Positions 24,043 to 33,638 are shown, counted from the stretch's first letter. The stretch is 64,000 bases of DNA from Nonomuraea africana (GCF_014873535.1 NZ_JADBEF010000001.1:1612001-1676000), one strand, 5' to 3'. The notes: generated by a model not told the origin, from the letters alone. Program-made: numbers and translations.

Positions 24043-25113
24043 ATGGTCTCGGTCAAGCGCACAGCCGCCAGGTTGCTGTTCGGATCTCGTTACAACAAGG
24101 TGCCGTGGGGACAGCGGGTCTATGTCCGGCCCGGCGAGCGCCTGATGCGTGAGGCGCAGTGGCGCCTGAAGCTCAAAGGGGCGCGCGTGATGTCCCTGGA
24201 GGAGTACGAACGCACGGTCCCGCTCGGCGAGATCGAGGAGTTCGTCTCCTGCATGATGTGCGGGGATTCGCGCCAGCAACCCCTGTACGAGCCGACAGGA
24301 GGCGGCGGCTGGCGCTACCACGTCGTGCGCTGCCCCTCGTGCGGCTTCCTCTACCGCAACCCCAACATCAGGCCCGAACGGCTCGGCGACCTGTACGCCC
24401 ACTCCTACAGCAGCTTCCTGACCGGCAGCTACGCCGCCAACAGGCAGCGCCGCTACCGGCTCACCATGGACGCCTTCGCGCCGGTGTTCGAGCAAGGCGA
24501 GGGACGGCGGCTGCTCGACTTCGGCTGTGGCGCGGGCCTGTTCCTGGAGCTGGCCGAGGAGCGCGGCTTCGACGCGGTGGGCGTGGACCTCTCACCCGAC
24601 TCCGTCGAGCAGGCCAACGCCAGGCTGACGAAGGCCAGAGCCTACTTCGGCGCGCCCGAGGACGTGCCCGAGATCGCCGCGGGCGGGTTCGACGTGATCA
24701 CGCTGTGGTCGGTGCTGGCGCACCTGCCGAGGCCGCTCGAGGACTTCGAGCGGTTCAGGAGGCTGCTCGCGCCCGGCGGGGTGCTGCTGATACTCACCGT
24801 GAACGCGGGATCGCTGCTGCTCAAGGCCTACGAGTCGGCGTGGAGCGGGTTCACCAAGAACCACCTGATGTTCTACTCCTCCAGCACGCTGCCCACGCTG
24901 CTCGGCCGTACCGGGTTCAGAGGGGTGGCCTACGCGCCGCACTACGGCGACACGATCGAGGCGGGCACCTCGCAGTTGCCCGGACCGCTGCGCGCCAGGC
25001 TCCGGCGCGCGGTGGAGAGCACCGACGGCGGCAACATGATGCGCGCGCTCGCCTTCGCCGACGACGAGGCGATCAGCCGGTGGGGAGGGCGGATGCGGGT
25101 ACGCGAGCTGTGA
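24043..25113 (+). CDS. Zinc-finger class I SAM methyltransferase
   Basis: 356 residues from ATG 24043 (MVSVKRTAARLLFG). Residues ~70-115 hold a CMMC...CPSC zinc-binding knuckle pair, followed by the RNPNIRPERLGDLYAHSY linker typical of methyltransferases acting on sugars or small molecules (C-methyltransferase-like). SAM motif I LLDFGCGAGLFLELA at about residue 160, acidic motif AVGVDLSPDSV, then FDVITLWSVLAHLPRPLEDF and LLAPGGVLLILT. Substrate unknown. It stands alone between divergent and convergent neighbours. Confidence 0.88.
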   Translation: MVSVKRTAARLLFGSRYNKVPWGQRVYVRPGERLMREAQWRLKLKGARVMSLEEYERTVPLGEIEEFVSCMMCGDSRQQPLYEPTGGGGWRYHVVRCPSCGFLYRNPNIRPERLGDLYAHSYSSFLTGSYAANRQRRYRLTMDAFAPVFEQGEGRRLLDFGCGAGLFLELAEERGFDAVGVDLSPDSVEQANARLTKARAYFGAPEDVPEIAAGGFDVITLWSVLAHLPRPLEDFERFRRLLAPGGVLLILTVNAGSLLLKAYESAWSGFTKNHLMFYSSSTLPTLLGRTGFRGVAYAPHYGDTIEAGTSQLPGPLRARLRRAVESTDGGNMMRALAFADDEAISRWGGRMRVREL

Positions 25114-25122
25114 CCTGAACAC

Positions 25123-26148
25123 TCAGGGCACGATCATCGTCACGCCCGGCACCGAGCCGATCGAGGCGAGCGCCTTGCCCGCGTCGGCCAGGCCGATCGT
25201 GCGGGTGACGAGCTGGTCGGGGTGGAGCGTGCCGGCCCTGATCAGCTCCAGCATCGGCCCGTAGGCGTGCGCGGCCATGCCGTGGCTGCCCAGCAGGCTC
25301 AGCTCGTGCGCGATCACCCTGCCCATCGGCAGCGGCGTGTTCTCGCCCGGCAGCAGGCCCACCTGCACGTGGCGGCCCCTGCGGCGCAGGCTCTCGATCG
25401 AGGCGGCCGCGGTCTGCGGGCTGCCCAGCGCGTCGAGGGAGACGTGGGCGCCGCCCCTGGTCAGCTCCCTGACCTGGTCGGCCGCGTCACCCGACGAGGC
25501 GTTGACGAAGTGGGTGGCGCCCGCGCGCTCGGCCAGCTGCAGCGCGTCGCCGCTGACGTCGACGGCCACGACGCGGGCGCCCGCGGCAGTGGTGATCATG
25601 ACAGCGGACAGCCCGACACCGCCGCACCCGTGCACCGCCACCCACTCGCCCGGCCGCACCGCGCCGACGTGGGCGACCGCCCTGAACGCGGTGGCGAAGC
25701 GGCAGCCGAGGCCGGCGGCCGTGGTGAAGTCCATCTCCTCGGGCAGCGCGATGAGGTTGACGTCGGCGTGGTCGATCGCGACGGAGTCGGCGAAGGAGCC
25801 CCAGTGGGTGAAGCCCGGCTGCGTCTGCCGTTCGCACACCTGCTGCTCTCCCGCCGCGCAGGCGGCGCAGGAGCCGCAGGCGCAGATGAAGGGGACGGTC
25901 ACCCTGTCGCCCTCGCGCCACCGGCGCACGTCGGCGCCGACGGCCGCCACCACGCCGGCCAGCTCGTGGCCGGGCACGTGTGGCAGCGCCTTGATGTCGG
26001 GGTCGTGGCCCTGCCACCCGTGCCAGTCGCTCCGGCACAGGCCCGTGGCGGCCACCCTGATCACGACGCCATGGGATGCGGGAGAGGGATCGGGCAGCTC
26101 TCGCAGGTCGAGCTCGCCGCCGAACAGGTCAAACGTCACCGCGCGCAT
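25123..26148 (-). CDS. Zinc-dependent alcohol dehydrogenase (MDR family)
   Basis: 341 residues. Catalytic zinc ligands: Cys in TGLCRSDWH and His-Glu in PGHELAG. Structural zinc: CACGSCAACAAGEQQVC. Rossmann motif GCGGVGLSA. The layout fits NAD(P)-dependent alcohol or polyol dehydrogenases. It begins two bases before the end of the regulator gene 26150-26980 on the same strand, so the two may be co-transcribed. Substrate not readable. Confidence 0.93.
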   Translation of the reverse strand: MRAVTFDLFGGELDLRELPDPSPASHGVVIRVAATGLCRSDWHGWQGHDPDIKALPHVPGHELAGVVAAVGADVRRWREGDRVTVPFICACGSCAACAAGEQQVCERQTQPGFTHWGSFADSVAIDHADVNLIALPEEMDFTTAAGLGCRFATAFRAVAHVGAVRPGEWVAVHGCGGVGLSAVMITTAAGARVVAVDVSGDALQLAERAGATHFVNASSGDAADQVRELTRGGAHVSLDALGSPQTAAASIESLRRRGRHVQVGLLPGENTPLPMGRVIAHELSLLGSHGMAAHAYGPMLELIRAGTLHPDQLVTRTIGLADAGKALASIGSVPGVTMIVP

Positions 26149-26149
26149 C

Positions 26150-26980
26150 TCATGAGCTTAGAGTCACCTCCCGCAACCTGCGCAAGGCCTGGTGGGAGGG
26201 GGAGCCAGGTTCGGTGGTGTAGAGGACGAGCCGCAGGTCCTCCCTGTCGGGCACCGGCAGGACCTGGCAGATCGCGTCGATCACCCCGACGGCGGGGTGG
26301 GTGATCTGCTTGCGCTGTTCCCTGCGCGGCTTCACCTCGTGCTCGGCCCACAGCGCGGCGAACTCGGGACTGAGCGCCAGCATCTCGGCGACCAGCGCCT
26401 GGATGCCGGCGTCGTCCGGGTAGCGGCCCGCCGCCCAGCGCAGGTCGGCGACCGAGGCGCGGGCGAAGCGGCCCTTCTCCTCGTCACTCAGGTGCTCGGC
26501 CAGGTCGGGGGAGCGGAAGACCCAGCGGATGACGTTCAGGTCTTCGGGGGGCCGGGTGTCCAGGCCGCCCATGAGGGCGCCGGCCAGGGGGTTCCACGCC
26601 AGGATGTCGTACTTCGCGTCGAGCACGTAGGCGGGCACCTCCTCCAGGAAGGCGATCAGGTGCAGGATCGAGGGCGGCACGTCGGCGCGCAGCCGCGCCG
26701 GCTCCAGCGCCTGTCCCGCCAGGTGGAACAGGTGGGCGCGCTCGTCGGCCGACAGCATCAGCGCCCTGGCCAGCGCGTTGAGCACCTGCCGCGAGGGGTA
26801 CGGGCCCCTGCCCTGCTCCAGGCGGATGTAGTAGTCGATCGACATGCCCGCCAGCTGGGCGACCTCCTGGCGGCGCAGTCCCGGGGTACGGCGGCGCTCC
26901 CCCTCGGGCAGGCCCACCTCGCGGGGTGTCACCCGCGCGCGGCGGCTGCGCAGGAATCCGGCCAGCTCGTCACGGTTCAT
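26150..26980 (-). CDS. XRE-family regulator with MmyB-like ligand-binding domain
   Basis: 276 residues from the ATG at 26980. N-terminal helix-turn-helix with the family's hallmark block: RTPGLRRQEVAQLAGMSIDYYIRLEQGR. The C-terminal MmyB-like domain (VPAYVLDAKYDILAWNPLAGALMG) is a PAS-like fatty-acid-binding domain in known members. These regulators usually control a divergent SDR gene, exactly the arrangement here, with 102 bases between the starts. It may also co-regulate the downstream alcohol dehydrogenase. Confidence 0.93.
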   Translation of the reverse strand: MNRDELAGFLRSRRARVTPREVGLPEGERRRTPGLRRQEVAQLAGMSIDYYIRLEQGRGPYPSRQVLNALARALMLSADERAHLFHLAGQALEPARLRADVPPSILHLIAFLEEVPAYVLDAKYDILAWNPLAGALMGGLDTRPPEDLNVIRWVFRSPDLAEHLSDEEKGRFARASVADLRWAAGRYPDDAGIQALVAEMLALSPEFAALWAEHEVKPRREQRKQITHPAVGVIDAICQVLPVPDREDLRLVLYTTEPGSPSHQALRRLREVTLSS

Positions 26981-27082
26981 GACGCCAGTCTCGCCCACCT
27001 CGCCGAGCCGTGGGTGGTACCGCCGATCCCAGCCTCACGGGGTCTCTCCCGCCCGCCCGGCGGCCGGACCAGCGTTGACCCC

Positions 27083-27790
27083 ATGACGACAGCTCTCATC
27101 ACCGGCGCCAACAAGGGAATCGGCTTCGAGATCGCCAGGCAGCTCGGCGAGCGCGGGATCACCGCGATCGTCGGCGCGCGCGACGAGGAGCGTGGCAGGG
27201 CCGCCGCCGAACGACTCGGCCTGCCGTACGTGCGGGTCGACGTCACCGACCCCGGCAGCGCGCAGGCCGCCGCCAAATGGATCGAGCAGGAGTACGGCGC
27301 GCTCGACATCCTCGTGAACAACGCGGGCATCGCTGTCTGGCAGGAGGACGCCAGTCCCAGCGCCACCTCCGCCGACGTGCTCAGGCAGGTCTACGAGGTC
27401 AACGTGTTCGGCGTCATGACCGTCACCAACGCCATGCTGCCGCTGCTGCGGCGCGCGCCGGCGGGGCGGATCGTGAACATGTCCAGCGAGCTCGGCTCCA
27501 TCGCCATGGCGATCGATCCCGAGAGCCCCTTCTGGCCCCTCAACCTGGTGGCCTACAACTCCTCCAAGGCCGCGCTCAACATGATCACCGTCTCGTACGC
27601 CAAGGAGCTGTGGCACACCCCGATCAAGGTCAACGCCGCCAACCCCGGCTACTGCGCCACCGACCTCAACGGCCACACCGGCTTCCGCACGGCCGAGCAG
27701 GGCGCGGCGATCGCCGTTCGCCTGGCCACCCTGGACGACGACGGCCCGAGCGGCGCCTACCTGCAGGACGAGGGGACACTTCCCTGGTGA
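27083..27790 (+). CDS. Short-chain dehydrogenase/reductase
   Basis: 235 residues from ATG 27083. Cofactor motif TGANKGIG, then NNAG (ILVNNAGIAVW), catalytic Ser in VNMSSELGS and Tyr/Lys in AYNSSKAAL. The NANKGIGF start and ELW..PIKVNAANPGYCATDLN pattern fit carbonyl-reductase-like SDRs. Divergent from an XRE-MmyB regulator that typically represses such genes. Substrate unknown. Confidence 0.93.
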   Translation: MTTALITGANKGIGFEIARQLGERGITAIVGARDEERGRAAAERLGLPYVRVDVTDPGSAQAAAKWIEQEYGALDILVNNAGIAVWQEDASPSATSADVLRQVYEVNVFGVMTVTNAMLPLLRRAPAGRIVNMSSELGSIAMAIDPESPFWPLNLVAYNSSKAALNMITVSYAKELWHTPIKVNAANPGYCATDLNGHTGFRTAEQGAAIAVRLATLDDDGPSGAYLQDEGTLPW

Positions 27791-27826
27791 GGTGTGGACA
27801 CCTGCTGACCGGACAGTAACCGGGGC

Positions 27827-29206
27827 ATGGGACAAGATGTGGACAAAGAGCGCTTTTCCGAGGCGGACTACCTCCGCTTCGGGGAGCGCCTCACCGAGCA
27901 GCTGGCCGAGCTACGCGAGCTGCTCGATAGACCCGGCTTCGGCGAAGGCGTCACCACGGTGGGCGCCGAGCTGGAACTCTTCCTGATCGACGAGCGCGGC
28001 AGGCCGCTGCCGCGCAACGCCGAGGTGCTCGACAAACTGGGGGACAAGCGCCTGACCGTGGAGCTCGGCCGCTACAACGTGGAGGCCAACCTCACCCCGC
28101 TGCCGCTGGCGGGACGGCCGTTCACGGCCCTCGCGACCGAGATGCAGGAGCTGTTCAAGGCCGTCGACGGCGCGGTCGTCGACGGGGGAGCGTTGCCCAT
28201 CGGCATCCTGCCCACGCTCGGAACCGGCGACTTCACCCAGGCCGCGATCAGCGACGAGGCCCGCTACCGCGCGATGGGCAGGGGCATGCGGCGGCTGCGG
28301 CTCGAGCCGTTCACCGTGCGGATCGACGAGCTCGAGCTGGAGGTGCAGGACATCATCCTGGAGGCGGCCAACACCTCGTGGCAGGTGCACCTGCGCACGC
28401 CCGCCGCCGCCTTCGCCAGGCTCTACAACGGGGCCCAGCTCGCCATCGGTCCCGTGCTGGCCGCCTGCGGCAACTCGCCCCTCTTCCTCGGCAGGCAGCT
28501 GTGGGAGGAGACCAGGATCGCGCTGTTCGAGGAGTCCTCCGACGACCGTGACGTCGGCCGCCGCTTCCGCAGGGACGGCCGGGTCACCTTCGGCTCCGAC
28601 TGGGTGCGTGAGGGGGCCATCGAGCTGTTCGAGCGGTACGTGCGCGACTACGAGCCGATCATCCCCGCGCTGTCCGACAAGGGCGAACTGCCCGAGCTCC
28701 GGCTCCACCTGGGCACCATCTGGCAGTGGAACAGGCCCGTCTACGACCCCGCCGCAGGCGGCCACCTCCGCATCGAGTTCCGCGCCCTGCCGGCCGGCCC
28801 CACCTGCGCCGACATGGCCGCCAACACCGCCTTCCTGCTCGGCCTCACGCTGGCGCTGGCCGAGCGGGACCTGACGGGGCGGCCGTTCGGCGACGCCTAC
28901 CAGAACTTCTACCGCGCCGCCATGCGCGGGCTCCAGGCCAAGCTCACCTGGGACGGGAAGGAGGTGCTCGCCGCCGACCTCGTGCTGTCGCTGCTGCCCG
29001 AGGCCAAGGCGGCGTTGCTGCGCGCGGGCGTCGACCCGGCCGACGCCGCCGACCTCGACATCATCGCCCAGCGCGTACGGCTGGGCCGTACGGGAGCGGT
29101 CTGGCAGCGGGAGACGCTGGCCGAGCTGGGAGGAGACACCGAGGCGCTGGTGCGCAGGTATCACGAGAACGCGTTGACGGGATTGCCCGTGCACATGTGG
29201 CGATAA
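27827..29206 (+). CDS. GCS2-type carboxylate-amine ligase (glutamate-cysteine ligase-like)
   Basis: 459 residues. Contains GAELELFLID (metal-binding Glu pair), the VELGRYNVEANLTPLPL segment, TSWQVHLRTP, and the late HLRIEFRALPAGPTCADMAANTAFLLGL block, hallmarks of the GCS2/YbdK superfamily. It is longer than YbdK and closer to a plant/EgtA-like branch. Probable reaction: ATP-dependent amide-bond formation with a glutamate-like carboxylate. EgtA would imply ergothioneine synthesis, but no other egt gene is nearby, so function beyond the family is open. Confidence 0.85.
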   Translation: MGQDVDKERFSEADYLRFGERLTEQLAELRELLDRPGFGEGVTTVGAELELFLIDERGRPLPRNAEVLDKLGDKRLTVELGRYNVEANLTPLPLAGRPFTALATEMQELFKAVDGAVVDGGALPIGILPTLGTGDFTQAAISDEARYRAMGRGMRRLRLEPFTVRIDELELEVQDIILEAANTSWQVHLRTPAAAFARLYNGAQLAIGPVLAACGNSPLFLGRQLWEETRIALFEESSDDRDVGRRFRRDGRVTFGSDWVREGAIELFERYVRDYEPIIPALSDKGELPELRLHLGTIWQWNRPVYDPAAGGHLRIEFRALPAGPTCADMAANTAFLLGLTLALAERDLTGRPFGDAYQNFYRAAMRGLQAKLTWDGKEVLAADLVLSLLPEAKAALLRAGVDPADAADLDIIAQRVRLGRTGAVWQRETLAELGGDTEALVRRYHENALTGLPVHMWR

Positions 29207-29269
29207 CCGAACCACTTGCCCCTTTCGCCCGTCAAACTAACCCAAAGACGGGATAAAGCGAGGGGAAAG

Positions 29270-30292
29270 ATGATGGTTCCTGCGGACAAGGCCGCTTTCA
29301 CGCTACGACGGGCGACGGGGACGCTGGCCGAGGGCGCCGACAAGCTCGCCGCCGACCTCGGGGCCACGCCCGTGGAGGCGGTACTGGCCCAGGCCAACAG
29401 GAAGGCGGTGCGCAACGGGGCGGCCGGCGCGTTCGGCACCATGCGGCCGAGGCCCGGCGAGTGGTACGCCTTCGACGAGAAGGACAACGACACGCCCGAT
29501 TGGTACCCGCAGGGCCTGACCTGCGCCGAGGACTCCGGCTCCGTCGGCGTCCCGGTCTTCGTCGCCAGCTGGTACTTCAAGCCCGAACCCCCCGCGGTGG
29601 AGCGGGGGATCAGGGTGACGTTCCTGAGCCCGCAGACGCTGCGGTACCAGCACGCCCTGCTCGTGGAGGCCAAGCCCGACGGCTCCTACGGGCCGATCAA
29701 CATCCACGCGGGCGGGGTCGCGTGGTACGGCGAGCACCTGTACGTCGCCGACACCAAGCGCGGCCTCCGGGTCTTCGACCTCGGCAAGATCCTCGACCTG
29801 CGGACCGGCCAGAACGACCTGGGCGACGGGGCGCGCATCGGGCGGTCGGACGGCAGGTACCACGCCTTCGGCTACCGGTACGTGATCCCGCAGACCGACT
29901 TCTGGCGGGTCGCCACGCCGGGGGTGCACTTCTCCTTCGTCGCGATCGACCGCAGCACCAGCCCGCACACGCTGATCTCGGGCGAGTACGTCGCCGAAGT
30001 GCCCACCGGGAAGGTCGCCAGGTGGGCCCTCGACCTGACCGACGGCGTGCCGCTCGACGCGTTCACGATGGGACAGCCCAAGATTCAGGGCGCGGTGTCC
30101 TACCGCGGGAAGTGGTACCTCAGCCAGACCGTGGACGCCCGTTCCAACGGCAGACTGGTCGTCGACTCGGGCGGCCAGGTGGCGGTCCGGCCGTTCCCTG
30201 TGGGACCCGAGGACCTGACGGTCTCGGATCGGCGGTTGTGGAGCGTCACCGAGTTCAGGAACCGCAGAGTCATCTTCGGCGTCGACCTCTGA
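29270..30292 (+). CDS. Uncharacterised propeller-like protein downstream of the GCS2 ligase
   Basis: 340 residues from ATG 29270, with GAGGGGAAAG upstream; an earlier in-frame start at 29216 is poorly supported. No signal peptide. The N-terminal ~55 residues are helical; the rest reads as repeated beta blades (GEWYAFDEKDN, GVAWYGEHLYVADTKRGLRVFDL, ISGEYVAEVPTGKVARWALDL, VSYRGKWYLSQTV, LWSVTEFRNRRVIFGVDL), which suggests a beta-propeller. It starts 64 bases after the ligase and may be in its operon. I do not recognise a characterised family. Confidence 0.7.
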   Translation: MMVPADKAAFTLRRATGTLAEGADKLAADLGATPVEAVLAQANRKAVRNGAAGAFGTMRPRPGEWYAFDEKDNDTPDWYPQGLTCAEDSGSVGVPVFVASWYFKPEPPAVERGIRVTFLSPQTLRYQHALLVEAKPDGSYGPINIHAGGVAWYGEHLYVADTKRGLRVFDLGKILDLRTGQNDLGDGARIGRSDGRYHAFGYRYVIPQTDFWRVATPGVHFSFVAIDRSTSPHTLISGEYVAEVPTGKVARWALDLTDGVPLDAFTMGQPKIQGAVSYRGKWYLSQTVDARSNGRLVVDSGGQVAVRPFPVGPEDLTVSDRRLWSVTEFRNRRVIFGVDL

Positions 30293-30438
30293 CCCTCTGA
30301 TGGCTCGTGTCCCACTCGGGCGGCCTGGCGTCTGCTCGGCCCGGCACTCCCGCTCCTGGTTTCTCCGCTTGCCCGATCCGGCTCGCCTGGCCGTTCTCTC
30401 GAAGAAGCCTGTGCCCGTGACCGCGGGAAGGGCCGGAG

Positions 30439-31155
30439 TCAGCCGTTGAGGTGCTCGTGGAGCGCCCGCCGGTAGTCGCGGTCGAAGTCGTCGTAGCGGG
30501 CCCGCAGCCGCGTTCCCGGCCAGTCGGCGGGCAGCAGCTCGGCGGGCAGCAGCGGGTCGGCCAGCAGGTGGCGCAGCACCGCCGCCGACACGAGGAACCC
30601 CTCGGCCAGCCCTTTCGCCTGGCCGAGGACCCGTTCGAGCCGGCGCGCCTCGGCCGCCCACCCGTCCAGGTCCCACAGCAGCGCCGTCGGATCCTCCCGC
30701 GGCCGTCCGTCGACGAGCGTGCACTGGGCGGTGACGATCTCGGGCCACCGCCTGATCAGGTTGGCGGGACGCAGCCAGGTGCCCTCCCGCAGCTCGGCCA
30801 GGCGGAGCGCCGTCATCGTGTGCCGCAGCGCCGCCCGGTCCGAGGGCGCGCGCCGCTCGGCGGTCACGATCGCGATCTCCCAGGTGCCGTCCCACGGCCT
30901 GGTGTGCGGGGAGCGGCTCTCGTCCTGCCTGGCCTGCCGCTCGCGCAGCCGTTCGGACAGCTCGTAGCGCCCGTCGTCCTGCACCAGGTCGCCGGCGGCG
31001 ACCATCCGCGACAGCGCCACCCGCACGGTGCCCTCCGCGATGCCGAACACCTCCCCGACGCGCACGAGCGCCCTGCTCGGCAGGCGCGGAGGGTGGCTGC
31101 CGAGCAGCGCGCTCAGGACGGCGGAGCGGGCGGTGAGAGTATTACGGTCTTCCAT
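30439..31155 (-). CDS. PaaX-family transcriptional repressor
   Basis: 238 residues. N-terminal winged helix (ARSAVLSALLGSHPPRLPSRALVRVGEVFGIAEGTVRVALSRMVAAGDL in parts), then the PaaX central domain WDGTWEIAIV and the C-terminal SAAVLRHLLADPLLPAELLPADWPG block. PaaX proteins repress phenylacetate or related catabolic operons and are released by an acyl-CoA ligand. Divergent from an acyl-CoA dehydrogenase with 30 bases between the start codons, so that gene is the likely target. Confidence 0.93.
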   Translation of the reverse strand: MEDRNTLTARSAVLSALLGSHPPRLPSRALVRVGEVFGIAEGTVRVALSRMVAAGDLVQDDGRYELSERLRERQARQDESRSPHTRPWDGTWEIAIVTAERRAPSDRAALRHTMTALRLAELREGTWLRPANLIRRWPEIVTAQCTLVDGRPREDPTALLWDLDGWAAEARRLERVLGQAKGLAEGFLVSAAVLRHLLADPLLPAELLPADWPGTRLRARYDDFDRDYRRALHEHLNG

Positions 31156-31185
31156 CGCGTGTCGATTATATGTAACACTCCGAGA

Positions 31186-32886
31186 ATGGCGAGCTATCTG
31201 ATCGAACCCGTGGACGGCTCAAGCGGCCGTTACGACACCGCCCGCTACCAGGGGGCGACCGGCCGCAACTGGTGGACGAGCGATCCCTCGCTGCGGCTGC
31301 TGATGCGCCGTCACCTCGGAGAGGGCTACGGCTGGGCCGAACCCCACCTGTCCCGCCTCGGCGCGCTCATGAGCGGACCGATCGCCGCCTACGCGGAGGA
31401 GACCGACCGTAACCCGCCCCGCCTGGAGAAGTACGACAAGTGGGGCCGCGACGTCAGCCAGGTCGTCATGCCGCCGTCGTTCACGTCGGCGCGCGAGGCG
31501 CTGATGGCCGACAACTTCACCTCTCCCGAGTTCGCCGCGACCGCGGAGCGGAACGGCGCGAACCCCGCCGCGCTGTCCGTCGCCTGGACGTACCTGCTCG
31601 ACCAGGCCGACATCGGGATGGGCTGCGCACTCGGCACGGGCGGCGACATGGTGGTCTCCCTCGCCGAGAAGCACGCGCCCGCGGACGTCCTCGAACGAGT
31701 CCGCACGATCTTCGCCAACGGCTTCTACTCCGGCGAGGCCGCTCAGATGTTCACCGAGCGGACCGGCGGCTCCGACCTCGCCGCGCTGGAGGCCGCGGCC
31801 ACCCCCGACGGGGAGGCCTGGAGCCTGACGGGTCTCAAGTGGTTCGCCTCCAACGCCAACGGATCCGCGTTCGTGGTGCTCGCCAGACTCCCCGCGGGGG
31901 ACGTGGCGCCCTTCCTCGTGCTGTGGGAGCGCAGGGACGGCACGCGCAACGGCGTGCGGATCAGGAGGCTCAAGGACAAGCTCGGCACCAGGTCCGTCGC
32001 CTCGGCCGAGGTCGAGTTCACCGGGGCCGAGGCCTTCCTGCTCGCCGGCTCGGGCTCGGGTTCCGGGCTCGGCACGATGATGAAGCTCACCAACGCCTCC
32101 AGGCTCGGCGTCGCGATGATGGGTGTGGGCGTCGCCCGCCGAGCGCTGGTCGAATCGCTGTGCTACGCCTCGGCGCGTGAGGCGTTCGGCAAGCGGCTGA
32201 TCGACCAGCCGCTCATGCGGCGCAAGCTGGCCGAGCTCATCGTCGAGGTCGAGGCCGCCCAGGCGCTCGTCTTCGACGGACACCTCGGCCCGCGCCTGCG
32301 CCTGGCTCCCGCGCTGGTGAAGCTGCGCGCCGCCAGGCTGGGGGTGACCGCCGCCAGCGACGCGATCGAGATCCACGGCGGCAACGGCTACATCGAGCAG
32401 TGGCCGGTCGCCCGCCTGCTGCGCGACGCCCAGGTCAACCCGATCTGGGAGGGCGGCGACAACATCCTCTGCCTGGACGTACGGCGGGCCATGCTCCGCG
32501 AGAACGCTCACGAGCCGTTCCTCGACCGGTTGGAGGCCGCTGCCTCGGCGGCTCCTTCGAGCGATCCCGCGACCGTCGATCTTGTGCGATCCAGGATCGG
32601 TGATCTCCGCAAGGCGATCACCGTGTGGTCATCGCTTGACCAGGTGGCGGCGGAGGCGAGGCTGTTCCCTCTGGCCCAGCTCATGGCGGACGTCTACGCG
32701 GCGGCTCTCCTGCTGGAGCAGGCGGGCTGGGAAGAACGCTCCGGGTTCGGTGACCGCAAGGCCTTGATCGCCCGCCTCTACGCCGACGCCCACCTCGTCG
32801 AGCACGGTCCGCTCCGCGGAATCGATCGTCCTGCGGAGGACCTGGACCGCTTCGACGATCTGGCTTCGGGTGCGCTCGAATTCTGA
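31186..32886 (+). CDS. Acyl-CoA dehydrogenase, AidB/isovaleryl-like
   Basis: 566 residues from ATG 31186. The central beta domain has FTERTGGSDLAALEAAA and KWFASNANGSAFVVLARL, with the C-terminal flavin region YASAREAFGKRLIDQPLMRRKLAEL and EIHGGNGYIEQWPVARLLRDAQVNPIWEGGDNI, typical of AidB-type members, and an extra ~110-residue helical tail. It should oxidise an acyl-CoA with FAD in the cytoplasm. Divergent PaaX supports a role in a branched or aromatic acyl-CoA route. Confidence 0.92.
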   Translation: MASYLIEPVDGSSGRYDTARYQGATGRNWWTSDPSLRLLMRRHLGEGYGWAEPHLSRLGALMSGPIAAYAEETDRNPPRLEKYDKWGRDVSQVVMPPSFTSAREALMADNFTSPEFAATAERNGANPAALSVAWTYLLDQADIGMGCALGTGGDMVVSLAEKHAPADVLERVRTIFANGFYSGEAAQMFTERTGGSDLAALEAAATPDGEAWSLTGLKWFASNANGSAFVVLARLPAGDVAPFLVLWERRDGTRNGVRIRRLKDKLGTRSVASAEVEFTGAEAFLLAGSGSGSGLGTMMKLTNASRLGVAMMGVGVARRALVESLCYASAREAFGKRLIDQPLMRRKLAELIVEVEAAQALVFDGHLGPRLRLAPALVKLRAARLGVTAASDAIEIHGGNGYIEQWPVARLLRDAQVNPIWEGGDNILCLDVRRAMLRENAHEPFLDRLEAAASAAPSSDPATVDLVRSRIGDLRKAITVWSSLDQVAAEARLFPLAQLMADVYAAALLLEQAGWEERSGFGDRKALIARLYADAHLVEHGPLRGIDRPAEDLDRFDDLASGALEF

Positions 32887-33089
32887 TGCGGATCTGCGGA
32901 ACAGGGCCTTTCGTGGCTCTGTTCCGCCGGAGAACACCGGGCGATGCGCTGATCGCTCTGTGGCCCAGACGACTGTCGAGGCGGGCTCTTCCGCTCTCTC
33001 GAAGGTGCCGAGCGCGAGCACAGGACGAACGCCTTCCCGTCGTGTTCGTTGTCACCGACCTCGCGCCAGTACCCGTCGCTCGTGCCGCC

Positions 33090-33526
33090 GGCGCACCGAC
33101 CACGCGCACCAGACCGCCTTGGCCTTGGTCCGCGCGGCGGATGTGATCACGGTCGAAGATCTACGCATCGCCAACATGACCAAGAGCCCGGCACCGAAGC
33201 CGGACCCCGACCAGGCGGGCGTGTTCCTCTCGAACGGGTCGGCGGCAAAGGCTGGGCTGAACAAGAACATTCTGGACGCGGGTTGGGGGGTGTTCCTCGC
33301 GATCCTCACCAACAAGGCTGAAAGCGCCGGTCGGGAAGTGATCTCGGTGAACCCCCGCGACACCTCCCGCACCTGCCCCACCTGTGGGCACGTGTCAGGC
33401 GAGAACCGCAAAACCCAAGCCGACTTCGTCTGCGTGGTCTGTGGTCATGCCGCCAACGCCGACGTTGTCGCGGCGAGCAACATTCTCAGGGCCGGGCTGG
33501 TCCTGCGCGACGCCCGCGCGGCGTAG
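33090..33526 (+). pseudogene. TnpB (IS200/IS605 OrfB) C-terminal remnant
   Basis: Only the last ~145 codons of a TnpB-type protein are intact: HQTALALVRAADVITVEDLRIANM carries the RuvC-II glutamate, then NPRDTSRTCPTCGHVS and CVVCGHAANADVVAASNI form the zinc ribbon and RuvC-III aspartate. The N-terminal two thirds, including the first RuvC aspartate, are missing; upstream sequence is frame-broken. It therefore cannot be an active RNA-guided nuclease. A hairpin matching a typical right end follows the stop. Confidence 0.85.
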
Positions 33527-33529
33527 CGA

Positions 33530-33566
33530 GAAGCCACCCGGTTTACGGGGTGGAGGGAGGAGTCAC
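33530..33566 (+). mobile_element. Right-end hairpin of the TnpB element (omega-RNA 3' region remnant)
   Basis: CCACCC (33534-33539) pairs with GGGTGG (33548-33553) just four bases after the TnpB stop, followed by GAGGGAGGAGTCAC. Hairpins of this kind form the right end and the guide-RNA scaffold of IS200/IS605 elements. No matching left end is seen. Confidence 0.55.
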
Positions 33567-33638
33567 GAAGAGCACGACCGGATCGCCCAGGCCCGCGCGG
33601 GTGGCGATCCACGCATATCCACGCTATATCGTGCCTAC

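Noticed and set aside
31160..31182. GTGT...ACAC inverted repeat between the PaaX and acyl-CoA dehydrogenase genes.
   Set aside because: Only four-base arms with an asymmetric centre; not above chance.
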